Assembly (NCBI GenBank): GCA_028288645.1
Contig: JAQBNJ010000372.1
Location: 1-6,384 of the forward strand
DNA: 6,384 bases
Source of the DNA: Sediminibacterium sp.
GTDB lineage: Bacteria > Bacteroidota > Bacteroidia > Chitinophagales > Chitinophagaceae
Reading direction: 5' to 3'
Below the pieces are notes generated by a model. The model was given only the letters and a program-made list of their open reading frames with translations, had not been told where the DNA came from and did not search any database. Below are positions 1 through 6,384 of the stretch, piece by piece (position 1 is the first letter of the stretch; every line of letters begins with the position of its first letter). The translations under genes and the position numbers were made by a program.

Positions 1-346
1 CCACCACATGATCTGGATTGCTGAAATCCCAGAACGTTTCTGTTGCTGAGGGTTCTTTCAGTTCCACCACCGCAGATTTTGCATAGGGGAACCAGGGCAC
101 AAACCTTACATAGTCCGCTCCCATATCTTTTAAAGAGGAGAACGCTCCTGCATGCATAGACGAGTTCCTGTTCAGCATGGGATTGTTCACCACCTGCAAA
201 GTGGCTGTCGTTTTTGATACAACCAATGTTTTATCCCATTCAATGGTTACTTTCTTATTCTGAGCGTAACCATGGTGGGTTGAGATAAATAGTACAGAGC
301 TTACAAGAGCCATGCAGGCAGTCTTCGTAAAAATGTTAGTTCTCAT
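1..346 (-). CDS. Secreted glycoside hydrolase-like protein (GH39-like), 5' end only
   Basis: The first 115 codons of a gene that runs off the left edge; its C-terminus is outside the window. Translation begins MRTNIFTKTA, followed by a hydrophobic stretch (about residues 9-22) and GYAQ (residues 26-29), which reads as a Sec signal peptide with cleavage near residue 29. The mature start (KKVTIEWDK) is followed by a conserved-looking block, GADYVRFVPWFPYAK (residues 76-90), and then FWDFSNPD (residues 105-112). From memory, these blocks recur at the N-terminus of Bacteroidota secreted proteins annotated as glycosyl hydrolase family 39-like. The catalytic acids are not in the visible part, so activity cannot be judged. 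It starts 33 nt after the isomerase gene on the same strand and is probably the second gene of that operon. That fits extracellular or periplasmic release of a sugar that the isomerase then uses. The secreted class is fairly sure; the GH39 assignment is tentative. Confidence 0.6.
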   Translation of the reverse strand, partial: MRTNIFTKTACMALVSSVLFISTHHGYAQNKKVTIEWDKTLVVSKTTATLQVVNNPMLNRNSSMHAGAFSSLKDMGADYVRFVPWFPYAKSAVVELKEPSATETFWDFSNPDHVV

Positions 347-379
347 ATGAATCGATTATAATGTTATTGTATTTTTTTA

Positions 380-1849
380 TCAGCATACCTGTACCACTTC
401 CATCTGTAAAAGTTGCCCCAGTTTTTTTATTTTGGATGAAAGATGCCCGATTCCCACTGCGCAGTGATGTGCGGGACCATAGCTGTTCCATTTATTTACG
501 AAAGCACGCGCTCCTATAGAAAATCTATACCGGCTATTCGTATTTCCAATTTGCAGTATTGGCCCTGCAACTGTTGTGGCTTCGGCAATCTGCAACATTA
601 GTTTTCCACCCGGTTGTTCAACAACTGAAAGTAAAGTGACGGGGCCATGCTTTACAGACATTTCAACAGACAGCCCTCTACCAACTTTACCATGGTACAC
701 ACCTAACGGTCGTACTTTTGTTTTGCCTTCCGCGATGGCAATATGCCCCGGGCCGTCATGACCCATCAGTACCACATCATCCTTAAAATCCATCGCATAA
801 TATTCGGTGAAAGAGCCACCGGCTCCAAACAGGTCCATTATCTTCATCGCCTGCGCATTTTTTATTTCGTATTCGCCGGCAACAGGCACTCCCCTCGCAG
901 TAAGTAAAGAATTTCCTAAGATAATGGAACTGATAGCCTCTTCATTATCTGCATTGCCCGTGCCCTTATAGTAATATGCCATAGAACCAAGTCCGTATTG
1001 CTCAACGAGTTTATCAAGTGCAACAGAAGTGGTTGATGATCTGTCCAGATCTTCTGGTAAGCAACCCGGTTGTATGTCAAATACCTCATAAAAATCTGCA
1101 ACACGATCACTACGTTCTTTATCAGTAACCGTTTTACAAAGCGATGCAAGTTCTTCCACTTCAAGGAGTTCAATGTGACCGCCGAAATGAGCGTATTGCG
1201 TTGTGAGATCCGTGTATATATCAAGCATGCCGCTATAATAATGGCCCATGCAACCAAGCCGGTTATAGAACATACCGTTGGCAACTTTTGCTGCTTCAAC
1301 CCATTCGCCGATCTCGTTCCAACATTCCGGGTCATTATGCAACATACCTGTTACCTGGTGAAACCTGATACCTGTTCGATTAAACACATTGGCAATCTCG
1401 GGCACCGGGCATGCGGAACAAAATGCCAGCCACTCGCCCGTCATTTTACTCCGGTCAGTCATGGAATTGAATGCTTCGTAGTCAATCGCGGCTTCGGGTG
1501 AAAGGTTAAGAATGATCACCGGCACTTTCGCTCTCTGTACAACAGGCAATACGGTTGATGATAAGGCGTACGTAGTAACGTATAAAAAGATGATGTCTAC
1601 ATCCTCCTGCCTGAATTGACGGCCCGCGGCAAAAGCTTTATCGGTCGTATCTACCAAACCTGCATTGATAATTTGCGGATGAATGGTGGAAAGTTTTTGT
1701 TCCACTACCTGCATGTATCCCTCCAATCGTTCCTTCAATCCTGCAAACTGTGGCCAGTAGGCATCAAGCCCTATACCAAACAAGCCGATCTTTAGTGTGG
1801 ATGCGATCATTGCAGCAACATTAATTAGAAAAGAAGCGGCCCGATCCAT
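380..1849 (-). CDS. L-arabinose/L-fucose isomerase-family protein
   Basis: A cytoplasmic metal-dependent aldose-ketose isomerase, 489 codons from the longest start and close to the usual length of AraA (about 500). The first segment after the start, IGLFGIGLDAYWPQF (residues 21-35), is the Rossmann-like N-terminal domain. The metal and catalytic ligands known from E. coli AraA (E306, E333, H350, H450) have counterparts. These are E326 in GEYEIK, E349 in SFTEYY, H364 in LMGHDGPGH and the HH pair 461-462 in YGPAHHCAVG. All four positions are kept, so the enzyme is probably active. Overall similarity to AraA is low and the substrate (L-arabinose, L-fucose or a related aldose) is not determined. 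The start is uncertain: Met14 (codon at 1810-1808) sits six residues before the conserved IGLFGIG strand and may be the true start, giving 476 aa. Residues 1-13 look unlike family N-termini. The gene is divergent from an AraC regulator and leads an operon with the secreted glycosidase-like gene. Confidence 0.82.
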   Translation of the reverse strand: MDRAASFLINVAAMIASTLKIGLFGIGLDAYWPQFAGLKERLEGYMQVVEQKLSTIHPQIINAGLVDTTDKAFAAGRQFRQEDVDIIFLYVTTYALSSTVLPVVQRAKVPVIILNLSPEAAIDYEAFNSMTDRSKMTGEWLAFCSACPVPEIANVFNRTGIRFHQVTGMLHNDPECWNEIGEWVEAAKVANGMFYNRLGCMGHYYSGMLDIYTDLTTQYAHFGGHIELLEVEELASLCKTVTDKERSDRVADFYEVFDIQPGCLPEDLDRSSTTSVALDKLVEQYGLGSMAYYYKGTGNADNEEAISSIILGNSLLTARGVPVAGEYEIKNAQAMKIMDLFGAGGSFTEYYAMDFKDDVVLMGHDGPGHIAIAEGKTKVRPLGVYHGKVGRGLSVEMSVKHGPVTLLSVVEQPGGKLMLQIAEATTVAGPILQIGNTNSRYRFSIGARAFVNKWNSYGPAHHCAVGIGHLSSKIKKLGQLLQMEVVQVC

Positions 1850-1869
1850 TCAATTCAGGCTCCGTGTTG

Positions 1870-1877
1870 TAAATATA
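1870..1877 (-). promoter_or_regulatory. Possible -7 box for the isomerase operon
   Basis: On the minus strand the sequence reads TATATTTA, seven of eight matches to the Bacteroidota -7 consensus TAnnTTTG. It lies about 20 bp upstream of the 1849 start codon. No clear TTG is present at the -33 position (around 1897-1900). The 21-bp-period direct repeat begins just upstream of that position, as expected for an activator-dependent promoter. Assignment is by pattern only. Confidence 0.35.
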
Positions 1878-1903
1878 TCTTTCTACCTTACCTGCGGGAT
1901 ATC

Positions 1904-1937
1904 CTTTTTGATATTTGATATATACTTTTTGATATTT
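1904..1937. promoter_or_regulatory. Probable AraC-family operator: two 13-nt direct half-sites, 21-bp period
   Basis: The 13-mer CTTTTTGATATTT occurs at 1904-1916 and again, without mismatch, at 1925-1937. The start-to-start distance is exactly 21 bp, two turns of B-DNA. A partial third copy of the core (TGATAT) lies between them at 1916-1921. AraC-type regulators are known to bind tandem directly repeated half-sites with about 21-bp spacing. The site lies in the intergenic space between an AraC-family gene and its divergent sugar operon. It lies next to the -33 region of the isomerase promoter and overlaps the likely promoter of the regulator, which suggests activation of one and autoregulation of the other. 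Confidence 0.7.
1910..1917 (+). promoter_or_regulatory. Possible -7 box for the AraC-family regulator gene
   Basis: GATATTTG matches TAnnTTTG at all fixed positions except the first base and lies about 43 bp upstream of the ATG at 1960. It overlaps the left operator half-site, which would allow autorepression. No convincing -33 TTG was found, and the surrounding DNA is so AT-rich that chance matches are likely. Confidence 0.25.
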
Positions 1938-1959
1938 TTATTGCAAAGCCTGCCTGCCA

Positions 1960-2844
1960 ATGGTTAACTATTATCAATACCTGCCCGTAAGTAGTGAGGA
2001 TGAAAGCTGGGGCTTATCGGTACTAAATACCGGTTGTACACATATCAAAGCCGGTGATCAGTATCCTTATAAAGAACATCCATCACATCATTATTTTACC
2101 TGGGAAACAGGCCGCATACTCAATGAATTCCAGTTGATCTACATTACTGCCGGTGAAGGCGTTTTCCAATCAACCAGCATGGCTGAAACGGTGATACAAC
2201 CCGGAACCATCATTTTCCTATTCCCGGGTGAATGGCACCGCTTCCAGCCAAAGACCGGAACGGGCTGGAATGAATACTGGGTTGGATTCAAAGGCAAAAT
2301 CATAGAACATATTCAGAAGCAATATTTCTTTCATCCAAAGCATGCAGTGATACATGTGGGATGTAAAGAAGAGATCATTATCCTGTTCAATGAAATATTA
2401 GAACAAACAAAAAAAGAAAGGCCTGGCTATCAGCCGTTAATTTCCGGTGCGGTATTGCACCTTCTTGGACAGGTACATGCATTTAACAAACAAAAAATAT
2501 TTGAAAATGAGGTATCTGCCGAAATTATGATGAACAGGGCAATGCTGCTGTTGCGTACCCGCATAGATGAAGACCTTGCTATGCAGCAAATAGCGATGGA
2601 ATTGAAAGTGAGTTACGCGTGGTTCAGGAAAATGTTCAAACTATACACGGGCATCGCCCCCCAGCAATATTTCATCCAATTGAAAATCGAGAGAGCGAAG
2701 ACGCTTTTGAACGATCCGGATAAAACGATTAAAGACATCGCCTACGAATTGAACTTCGAAAACCCTCTTTATTTTTCCAAACTATTTAAAGACAAAGTTG
2801 GCGTATCGCCTGAACAGTTTAAAAAAAGATATTCAAAGGAATAA
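1960..2844 (+). CDS. AraC-family transcriptional regulator (cupin sensor plus double HTH)
   Basis: A 294-aa DNA-binding regulator of AraC/XylS type. Residues about 20-115 form a cupin-like sugar-sensing domain. Marks of it are FQLIYITAGEGVFQ (57-70), PGTIIFLFPGEWHRF (81-95) and WNEYWVGFKG (103-112). A helical linker follows to about residue 190. The C-terminal 100 residues carry two helix-turn-helix motifs. HTH1 spans about 203-238 (LAMQQIAMELKVSYAWFRKMF) and HTH2 about 255-291 (TIKDIAYELNFENPLYFSKLF then VGVSPEQFKKRY), the latter very close to the family signature. Length is normal and both HTHs are intact. It is transcribed away from the isomerase/glycosidase operon across a shared 110-bp region with a 21-bp-period direct repeat, so it is very probably the local activator. 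The inducer is presumably the sugar handled by that operon, which is inferred rather than seen. The ATG at 1960 is the first in frame after the promoter region. Confidence 0.9.
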   Translation: MVNYYQYLPVSSEDESWGLSVLNTGCTHIKAGDQYPYKEHPSHHYFTWETGRILNEFQLIYITAGEGVFQSTSMAETVIQPGTIIFLFPGEWHRFQPKTGTGWNEYWVGFKGKIIEHIQKQYFFHPKHAVIHVGCKEEIIILFNEILEQTKKERPGYQPLISGAVLHLLGQVHAFNKQKIFENEVSAEIMMNRAMLLLRTRIDEDLAMQQIAMELKVSYAWFRKMFKLYTGIAPQQYFIQLKIERAKTLLNDPDKTIKDIAYELNFENPLYFSKLFKDKVGVSPEQFKKRYSKE

Positions 2845-2922
2845 AACTGCAGGAACTGCCTGTTACTTGCATCCATGCATCATATCGGGAATGTTTCCAG
2901 ATTCCATCCAAATCCCCGTATA

Positions 2923-3576
2923 TTAACCGGGAACATAGCGAAGCCCTAATGTATCTATTACCGGTATATAAGGCACCCCAGGCATTACTCCTGGTATACC
3001 GCCTTTTGAATTCAACAATGCAGTCGCAACTGCATTGGCATATAAGCCACTACCAAACCCATAGGCTGGTGCCGTTAATTCCATTTTTATAAAACCAGTT
3101 TTTGATTGGCCAAAACGGAGGGCATCTGGATTTTCAGTTTGACCCATTTTTAAAAAACGTTTATCTATGATCAAATGAAAAACTGAATATGCCGAAATCT
3201 TACCGTATGCATCAGTTGCAAATAAAGGATTTGAAGGGATCGACAGGGTCTGCCATTTTCCTTTCAGCAAAATTGAAAAGGAAACAAGAAAAGAATGATT
3301 ATTAAATGATGCACCATACCCGGAATAATGATCAGTAAAATTTCCAGGGAGACCTTCTTTGCGCCATGATAATGAAAGGAAGATTTCTCCCGGTGTGTTG
3401 GCCTGCCATTCACTGGTTCCAATGGCAAAAAAAGAACCCGGTGCCGGTGCAGGGCCAAATAATGAAAATGGCGCGCCAGGATCAACCGGGCCACAGCTGT
3501 TTACCGCAATATATTGTTTAGCGAACGTAAAATCATCTATCATTTGCAGCAAGGTACTGCTAATCAAACTATGCAT
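2923..3576 (-). pseudogene. Orphan fragment resembling an eCIS baseplate-J-like protein
   Basis: A 217-codon open frame without signal peptide or membrane segment. Several blocks resemble an internal section of the large baseplate-J/gp6-like protein of Bacteroidota extracellular contractile injection systems, as I remember that family. They are FSLFGPAPAPGSFFAIG (37-53), NFTDHYSGYG (79-88), NNHSFLV (92-98), GKWQTL (106-111), MELTAPAYGFGSGLY (165-179), MPGVPYIP (198-205) and IDTLGLRY (207-214). Full-length relatives are far larger and continue on both sides. Here the frame is closed upstream by adjacent in-frame TAG and TAA codons just before the ATG, and downstream by TAA right after the IDTLGLRY block. 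The flanking DNA in the other frames shows no continuation. No promoter was seen and no other injection-system gene is present. The likely reading is a relic left by deletion of an eCIS locus; a short stand-alone protein is the alternative. The family match is from motif memory and is moderately sure. Confidence 0.5.
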
Positions 3577-3624
3577 CTTTTACTATTGAGAACGATCATA
3601 AGGCAGAATGACTCTCGTCACCTA

Positions 3625-3651
3625 TTGCCCTATAACAAACCCATAGTTTTG
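3625..3651 (+). promoter_or_regulatory. Bacteroidota-type promoter of the PPOX-family gene
   Basis: TAGTTTTG at 3644-3651 matches the -7 consensus TAnnTTTG at every fixed base. A TTG at 3625-3627 lies 16 nt upstream of it, slightly short for a -33 element but acceptable. Transcription would start around 3657, leaving a leader of roughly 15 nt before the ATG at 3673. This placement also supports that ATG over any upstream in-frame start, because those would lie before the transcript begins. Confidence 0.55.
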
Positions 3652-3672
3652 AATAACAGAAACCATAACAGC

Positions 3673-4122
3673 ATGCTGGGAGAACTAACCAAACAGGAAA
3701 TACAGAATATACTTCTCAGCCAGGTGCTGGGCAGATTAGCTTGTTGCGATGGCAAACAGCCTTATGTGGTGCCCGTTACTTTTACCTATGATGGGGAATA
3801 CATTTATGGACAAACCAATGAAGGCACAAAGCTCACTATTCTGCGAAAGAACCCCAGTGTTTGTTTTGAAGTGGATGTTATGACCGACATGATGAACTGG
3901 CGGTCGGTAGTAGTGCTGGGGAAATTTGAAGAGTTAAAAGATGAGGAGGAGAAGACTGCACGCAATATACTTTTCGGCCGTATATTTTCCCTTATGACAA
4001 GTAATACGATACACAAACATGAACACGAAGTAGTAACAGAACTTGACAAACGTGCACCAAGATTTGTTATGTACCGGATCAAAATAAAAGAGATCAGCGG
4101 CAGGTTTGAGAAACAATCATGA
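3673..4122 (+). CDS. Pyridoxamine 5'-phosphate oxidase-family (PPOX-fold) flavin-binding protein
   Basis: A 149-aa cytoplasmic protein of the small FMN-binding split-barrel type (pyridoxamine-phosphate-oxidase-like, related to Nim/flavin-nucleotide-binding proteins). The N-terminal helix LTKQEIQNIL (5-14) is followed by LGRLACCDGKQPYVVPVTF (19-37). Next come YIYGQTNEGTKLTILRKNPSVCFEVD (about 43-68) and WRSVVVLGKFEEL (76-88). These form the characteristic barrel strands and flavin-phosphate region. The C-terminal MYRIKIKEISGRFE (133-146) is also typical. The true PNPOx reaction is unlikely, since this short subfamily usually has other or unknown redox roles. The frame is open upstream to 3514, but the stretch before MLGELTK lacks family similarity and precedes the promoter, so the ATG at 3673 was chosen. 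It converges on the two-component operon with only 16 nt between the stop codons. Confidence 0.82.
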   Translation: MLGELTKQEIQNILLSQVLGRLACCDGKQPYVVPVTFTYDGEYIYGQTNEGTKLTILRKNPSVCFEVDVMTDMMNWRSVVVLGKFEELKDEEEKTARNILFGRIFSLMTSNTIHKHEHEVVTELDKRAPRFVMYRIKIKEISGRFEKQS

Positions 4123-4138
4123 AGCAGAGATTGATTGA

Positions 4139-5197
4139 TCAATTGAACATATTTGCCAGTTTCTTTTCATCAAGGATCCTTATACAACCACCCTGCACTT
4201 CCACCAGTTTTTCACTTTTAAAATCACTTAATGTACGTATCAGTGATTCCGTAGCTGTGCCTGCAATAGTGGCCAGACCTTCCCTGCTGATATCGATCGT
4301 GAAATCCTGATCACCCTGCTGCTTATATTTTTTTTGCAGGAAAATAAGTGCTTCAGCCACTTTTTTCCGTAATGAATTATACGCGAGCCCTAATAATTGA
4401 TTCTCTTTCTCTGATACATTCCTCGCCAACAGCCGTATAAATTTTTGCGCAACTTCTTTGTTATTGTTTACAAGATTATTGAACTCTTCTTTGGGTATGA
4501 TAGCCAGTTCGGTCTCTTCAAGCGTTTCTGCAGTATCCTTATAAGTTGTCCCCTCCAGTAAGGCAATATGCCCGATAAAATCGCCCGTACTGTAAAGATC
4601 CGTTACGAGTTCTTTTCCATCGTCGTTGCTCCGGAAAGTCTTCACCTTGCCCTTTACAATATAAAACAAACGGTTCGGGTGATTACCTTCAGAATAAATG
4701 TTCTGTTTTTTCCTGTAAAGATTTGTATCCCTTCCTTCTGCAAGTGTTTCAAACACATTCCTGCCTAATGATTCCTGGATAAAATATTGAACGCCTTCGA
4801 GACCCGGCGCCAGTTCTTCTTTCAAAAGATCAAATTTCTTCAAACGACTGTCAACTGCATTGAGCAATTCGGTGGCATCAAATGGTTTGGTGAGATAGTC
4901 GTCGGCACCGAGTTCCATACCCTTTCTGAAATCACCACGCTCTGTTCTTGCGGTAAGAAATATGAAAGGGACATTCCGGATGCTGTCGTTCCGATGAATT
5001 GCATGCAAAACGCCATACCCATCCAGAACCGGCATCATGATATCGCAGATAATGAGGTCGGGTTTGTGCTCAATGGCCTGCTCAATACCGATCTTGCCAT
5101 TGGCGGCCATGATTACCTGATACCCGGATAACTCGAGTATCTCGGCTGTATTGGTGCGGATATCATCGTTGTCTTCAATCAATAATATCTTTTTCAT
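4139..5197 (-). CDS. Response regulator: receiver domain fused to CRP/FNR-like sensor and HTH
   Basis: A 352-aa transcription factor. Residues 1-120 form a receiver domain with the acidic pair E8-D9, phospho-acceptor D52 (in CDIMMP), T82 and K104 (in TKP), so all key residues are present. Residues about 145-245 are a cyclic-nucleotide-binding-like barrel (LFYIVKGKVKTF, STGDFIGHIALLEG). Residues about 265-345 are a CRP-type winged helix (ISREGLATIAGTATESLIRTL, 303-323). Aligned without gaps on E. coli CRP, the cAMP-contacting E72, R82 and S83 become H210, K220 and D221, so cAMP binding is unlikely. Control is probably by phosphorylation, perhaps with another ligand. The start is ATG at 5197, giving MKKILLIEDN, the usual receiver opening. 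A longer in-frame start at 5254 would overlap the kinase gene by 56 nt and add 19 unrelated residues. It begins one nucleotide after the kinase stop codon, so the two are surely co-transcribed and cognate. Confidence 0.9.
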   Translation of the reverse strand: MKKILLIEDNDDIRTNTAEILELSGYQVIMAANGKIGIEQAIEHKPDLIICDIMMPVLDGYGVLHAIHRNDSIRNVPFIFLTARTERGDFRKGMELGADDYLTKPFDATELLNAVDSRLKKFDLLKEELAPGLEGVQYFIQESLGRNVFETLAEGRDTNLYRKKQNIYSEGNHPNRLFYIVKGKVKTFRSNDDGKELVTDLYSTGDFIGHIALLEGTTYKDTAETLEETELAIIPKEEFNNLVNNNKEVAQKFIRLLARNVSEKENQLLGLAYNSLRKKVAEALIFLQKKYKQQGDQDFTIDISREGLATIAGTATESLIRTLSDFKSEKLVEVQGGCIRILDEKKLANMFN

Positions 5198-5198
5198 A

Positions 5199-6384
5199 TC
5201 AATTAGCGTTTGTATTAAATGCAACAACGAATTCTGTTCCGTTATCCAGTTCACTATAACATGTCACTTTACCATTCATTAGTTCCGCGTACCTGGCAAC
5301 AATATGCAAACCCAAACCAGTACCCTGTATATTGCCTGCGTTGGCACCGCGAAAAAACCGTTCCATCAGGTGTACCTGGTCCTCTGGCGAAATACCGATT
5401 CCCTGGTCTTTTACCGATACAATTATATTTCCATTATCATGGTAACTCTTTACTTCAATAACACTGTTCTCGGGTGAAAATTTGCCGGCATTTGATAAAA
5501 GGTTCATCACGATATGTTTAAGCATCGATGGATCTGTAAATACATCTTCCTGTCCGGCATGCTCATACGCGATCTTCTGCCCGTTTCGCAAACTATTTTT
5601 CATTTCATCTGCAATCTCAGCGATCAGCAGACGAATATCAAAATGCACGTGACGTACCTGGATCTTACCTTCCTCGATCTTACCCACACTCAGAAAATCA
5701 TTTAGTATATCTGTTAAATGGTTAACAGACGAAATAATGCGTTGCGTATGCTTTTCGCGTTTGGGTTGATCCTCACCCGAAGTATATTTTTCAATCAGGT
5801 AGGTAGAAGAAAGCACCGTACTTAAAGGGGTCCTGAATTCATGTGAGGCCATGGAAACAAAACGTGATTTTAATTCGCTCAACTCTCTTGCTTTTTCAAG
5901 GGAAGTCCGCAGTTCCTGCTCTGCTCTTTTTCTTTCAGAGATATCAATAGCGATACCCATAAAACCGGTGATCTTGCCCAGGCTGTCTCTTATCGCGGTA
6001 ATCGTAACTGATGCGGGAAATATGGTGCCATCTTTCCTGATAAAAACATATTCTTTTTCTTCATGAATATTCCTCCTTGAGTTTTCAACCAGTACAGAGA
6101 AATCGTCTTCAATGTTTACATCAAATGTTTCTTTAAGTTCTTTTCTTTTCCTGTCTATATCGAAGGGATCAAGAAACAAAAGAATATTCTTTATATTCAA
6201 CACCCCGGATTCTTTGTAACCCATGTTCGATACACTTTCAGGGTTGAACATTTTAATCAGGCCCTTCTCATCTGTAGCGATGATCATTACACCTGCATTA
6301 TCGAACAGCGCTTTCTGGTAAGACAATACATCCTCAAGTTTATCGCGCGATAATTCGAGTTGCCGCAAAGTTTCCTTCAGGTCA
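5199..6384 (-). CDS. PAS-domain sensor histidine kinase, N-terminus outside the window
   Basis: The C-terminal 394 residues of a sensor kinase; the frame stays open to the right edge, so the gene begins beyond base 6384. After a coiled-coil-like linker (LRQLELSRDKLEDVL) comes a PAS domain, about residues 25-150. It begins LFDNAGVMIIATDEKG and ends in the PAC motif GFMGIAIDISERKRAEQEL. A HisKA dimerisation helix follows with the phospho-acceptor H181 in SHEFRTPLS. The HATPase_c domain holds the N box (MNLLSNAGKFSP, N294 and N298), the G1 box DQGIGI (326-331), the F box RFFR (342-345) and the G2 box GTGLGL (354-359). All catalytic motifs are intact. No membrane segment lies in the visible part, and the linker implies at least one further upstream domain. 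The PAS ligand cannot be told. One nucleotide separates its TGA from the ATG of the response regulator, its evident partner. Confidence 0.92.
   Translation of the reverse strand, partial: DLKETLRQLELSRDKLEDVLSYQKALFDNAGVMIIATDEKGLIKMFNPESVSNMGYKESGVLNIKNILLFLDPFDIDRKRKELKETFDVNIEDDFSVLVENSRRNIHEEKEYVFIRKDGTIFPASVTITAIRDSLGKITGFMGIAIDISERKRAEQELRTSLEKARELSELKSRFVSMASHEFRTPLSTVLSSTYLIEKYTSGEDQPKREKHTQRIISSVNHLTDILNDFLSVGKIEEGKIQVRHVHFDIRLLIAEIADEMKNSLRNGQKIAYEHAGQEDVFTDPSMLKHIVMNLLSNAGKFSPENSVIEVKSYHDNGNIIVSVKDQGIGISPEDQVHLMERFFRGANAGNIQGTGLGLHIVARYAELMNGKVTCYSELDNGTEFVVAFNTNAN

Noticed and set aside
916..1501. Long open frames on both strands inside the isomerase gene
   Set aside because: They are fully contained in the isomerase gene, which has clear family motifs, and their translations show no domain character. 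They are out-of-frame shadows.
2845..2875. Small hairpin (CAGG/CCTG) after the AraC-family gene as a terminator
   Set aside because: The stem is only four base pairs with no following T-run, so it is not convincing.
3514..3672. In-frame extension upstream of the PPOX-family gene (53 extra codons)
   Set aside because: It lies upstream of and across the TAGTTTTG promoter box, runs into the eCIS-like fragment on the other strand, and has no family similarity. The ATG at 3673 gives the normal N-terminus.
4134..4143. Perfect 10-nt palindrome ATTGATCAAT between the convergent genes
   Set aside because: It is too short and AT-rich for a terminator stem, has no T-tract and lies across the end of the regulator gene. 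It is probably chance.
5198..5254. Longer start for the response regulator, overlapping the kinase gene
   Set aside because: The receiver domain begins MKKILLIEDN at 5197. The 19 extra residues are antecedent sequence within the kinase's 3' end read in another frame.
1..6384. tRNA, rRNA, CRISPR arrays, insertion sequences, attachment sites
   Set aside because: I looked for tRNA-like cloverleaf ends, regularly spaced repeats, transposase motifs and terminal inverted repeats by eye and found none.

Overview
The window looks like ordinary chromosomal DNA from a Bacteroidota bacterium, most likely of the Chitinophagaceae type. The evidence is TAnnTTTG-type -7 promoter boxes, weak or absent Shine-Dalgarno sequences, moderate-to-low GC, and recognisable protein types: an AraC regulator of the cupin plus double-HTH kind, a PAS-HisKA-HATPase kinase paired with a REC-CRP regulator, and a secreted GH39-like glycosidase. 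The genus cannot be fixed from the sequence alone.

Left part (1-2844): a sugar-utilisation locus. On the minus strand, an L-arabinose/L-fucose isomerase-family gene (about 1849-380) is followed after 33 nt by the 5' end of a secreted glycoside-hydrolase-like gene (346 to beyond base 1). An AraC-family regulator (1960-2844) is transcribed divergently. The 110-bp space between them carries a perfect 13-nt direct repeat with a 21-bp period (1904-1937). This is the layout expected of tandem AraC-type half-sites, and it lies just upstream of a possible -7 box for the isomerase operon. The likely logic is a sensed sugar, then AraC activation, then extracellular glycan cleavage and intracellular aldose isomerisation.

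Middle (2923-3576, minus): an orphan 217-codon reading frame. It resembles an internal segment of the large baseplate-J-like protein of Bacteroidota extracellular contractile injection systems (eCIS). No other injection-system gene is present, and the frame is bounded by stop codons on both sides. It is best read as a relic.

Right part (3673-6384): a small PPOX-fold flavin-binding protein (3673-4122, plus, with a good TAnnTTTG promoter) converges on a minus-strand two-component operon. In that operon a PAS/HisKA/HATPase histidine kinase (5' end outside the window) is followed after a single nucleotide by a response regulator that fuses a receiver domain to a CRP/FNR-like sensor and winged helix. 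The CRP-like pocket lacks the usual cAMP-contacting Glu and Arg, so phosphorylation rather than cAMP probably controls it. No RNA gene, CRISPR array, insertion sequence or convincing terminator was seen, and no gene-free stretch exceeds about 110 bp. I found no clearly new multi-gene system. The points most worth a second look are the operator, the eCIS relic and the REC-CRP regulator.
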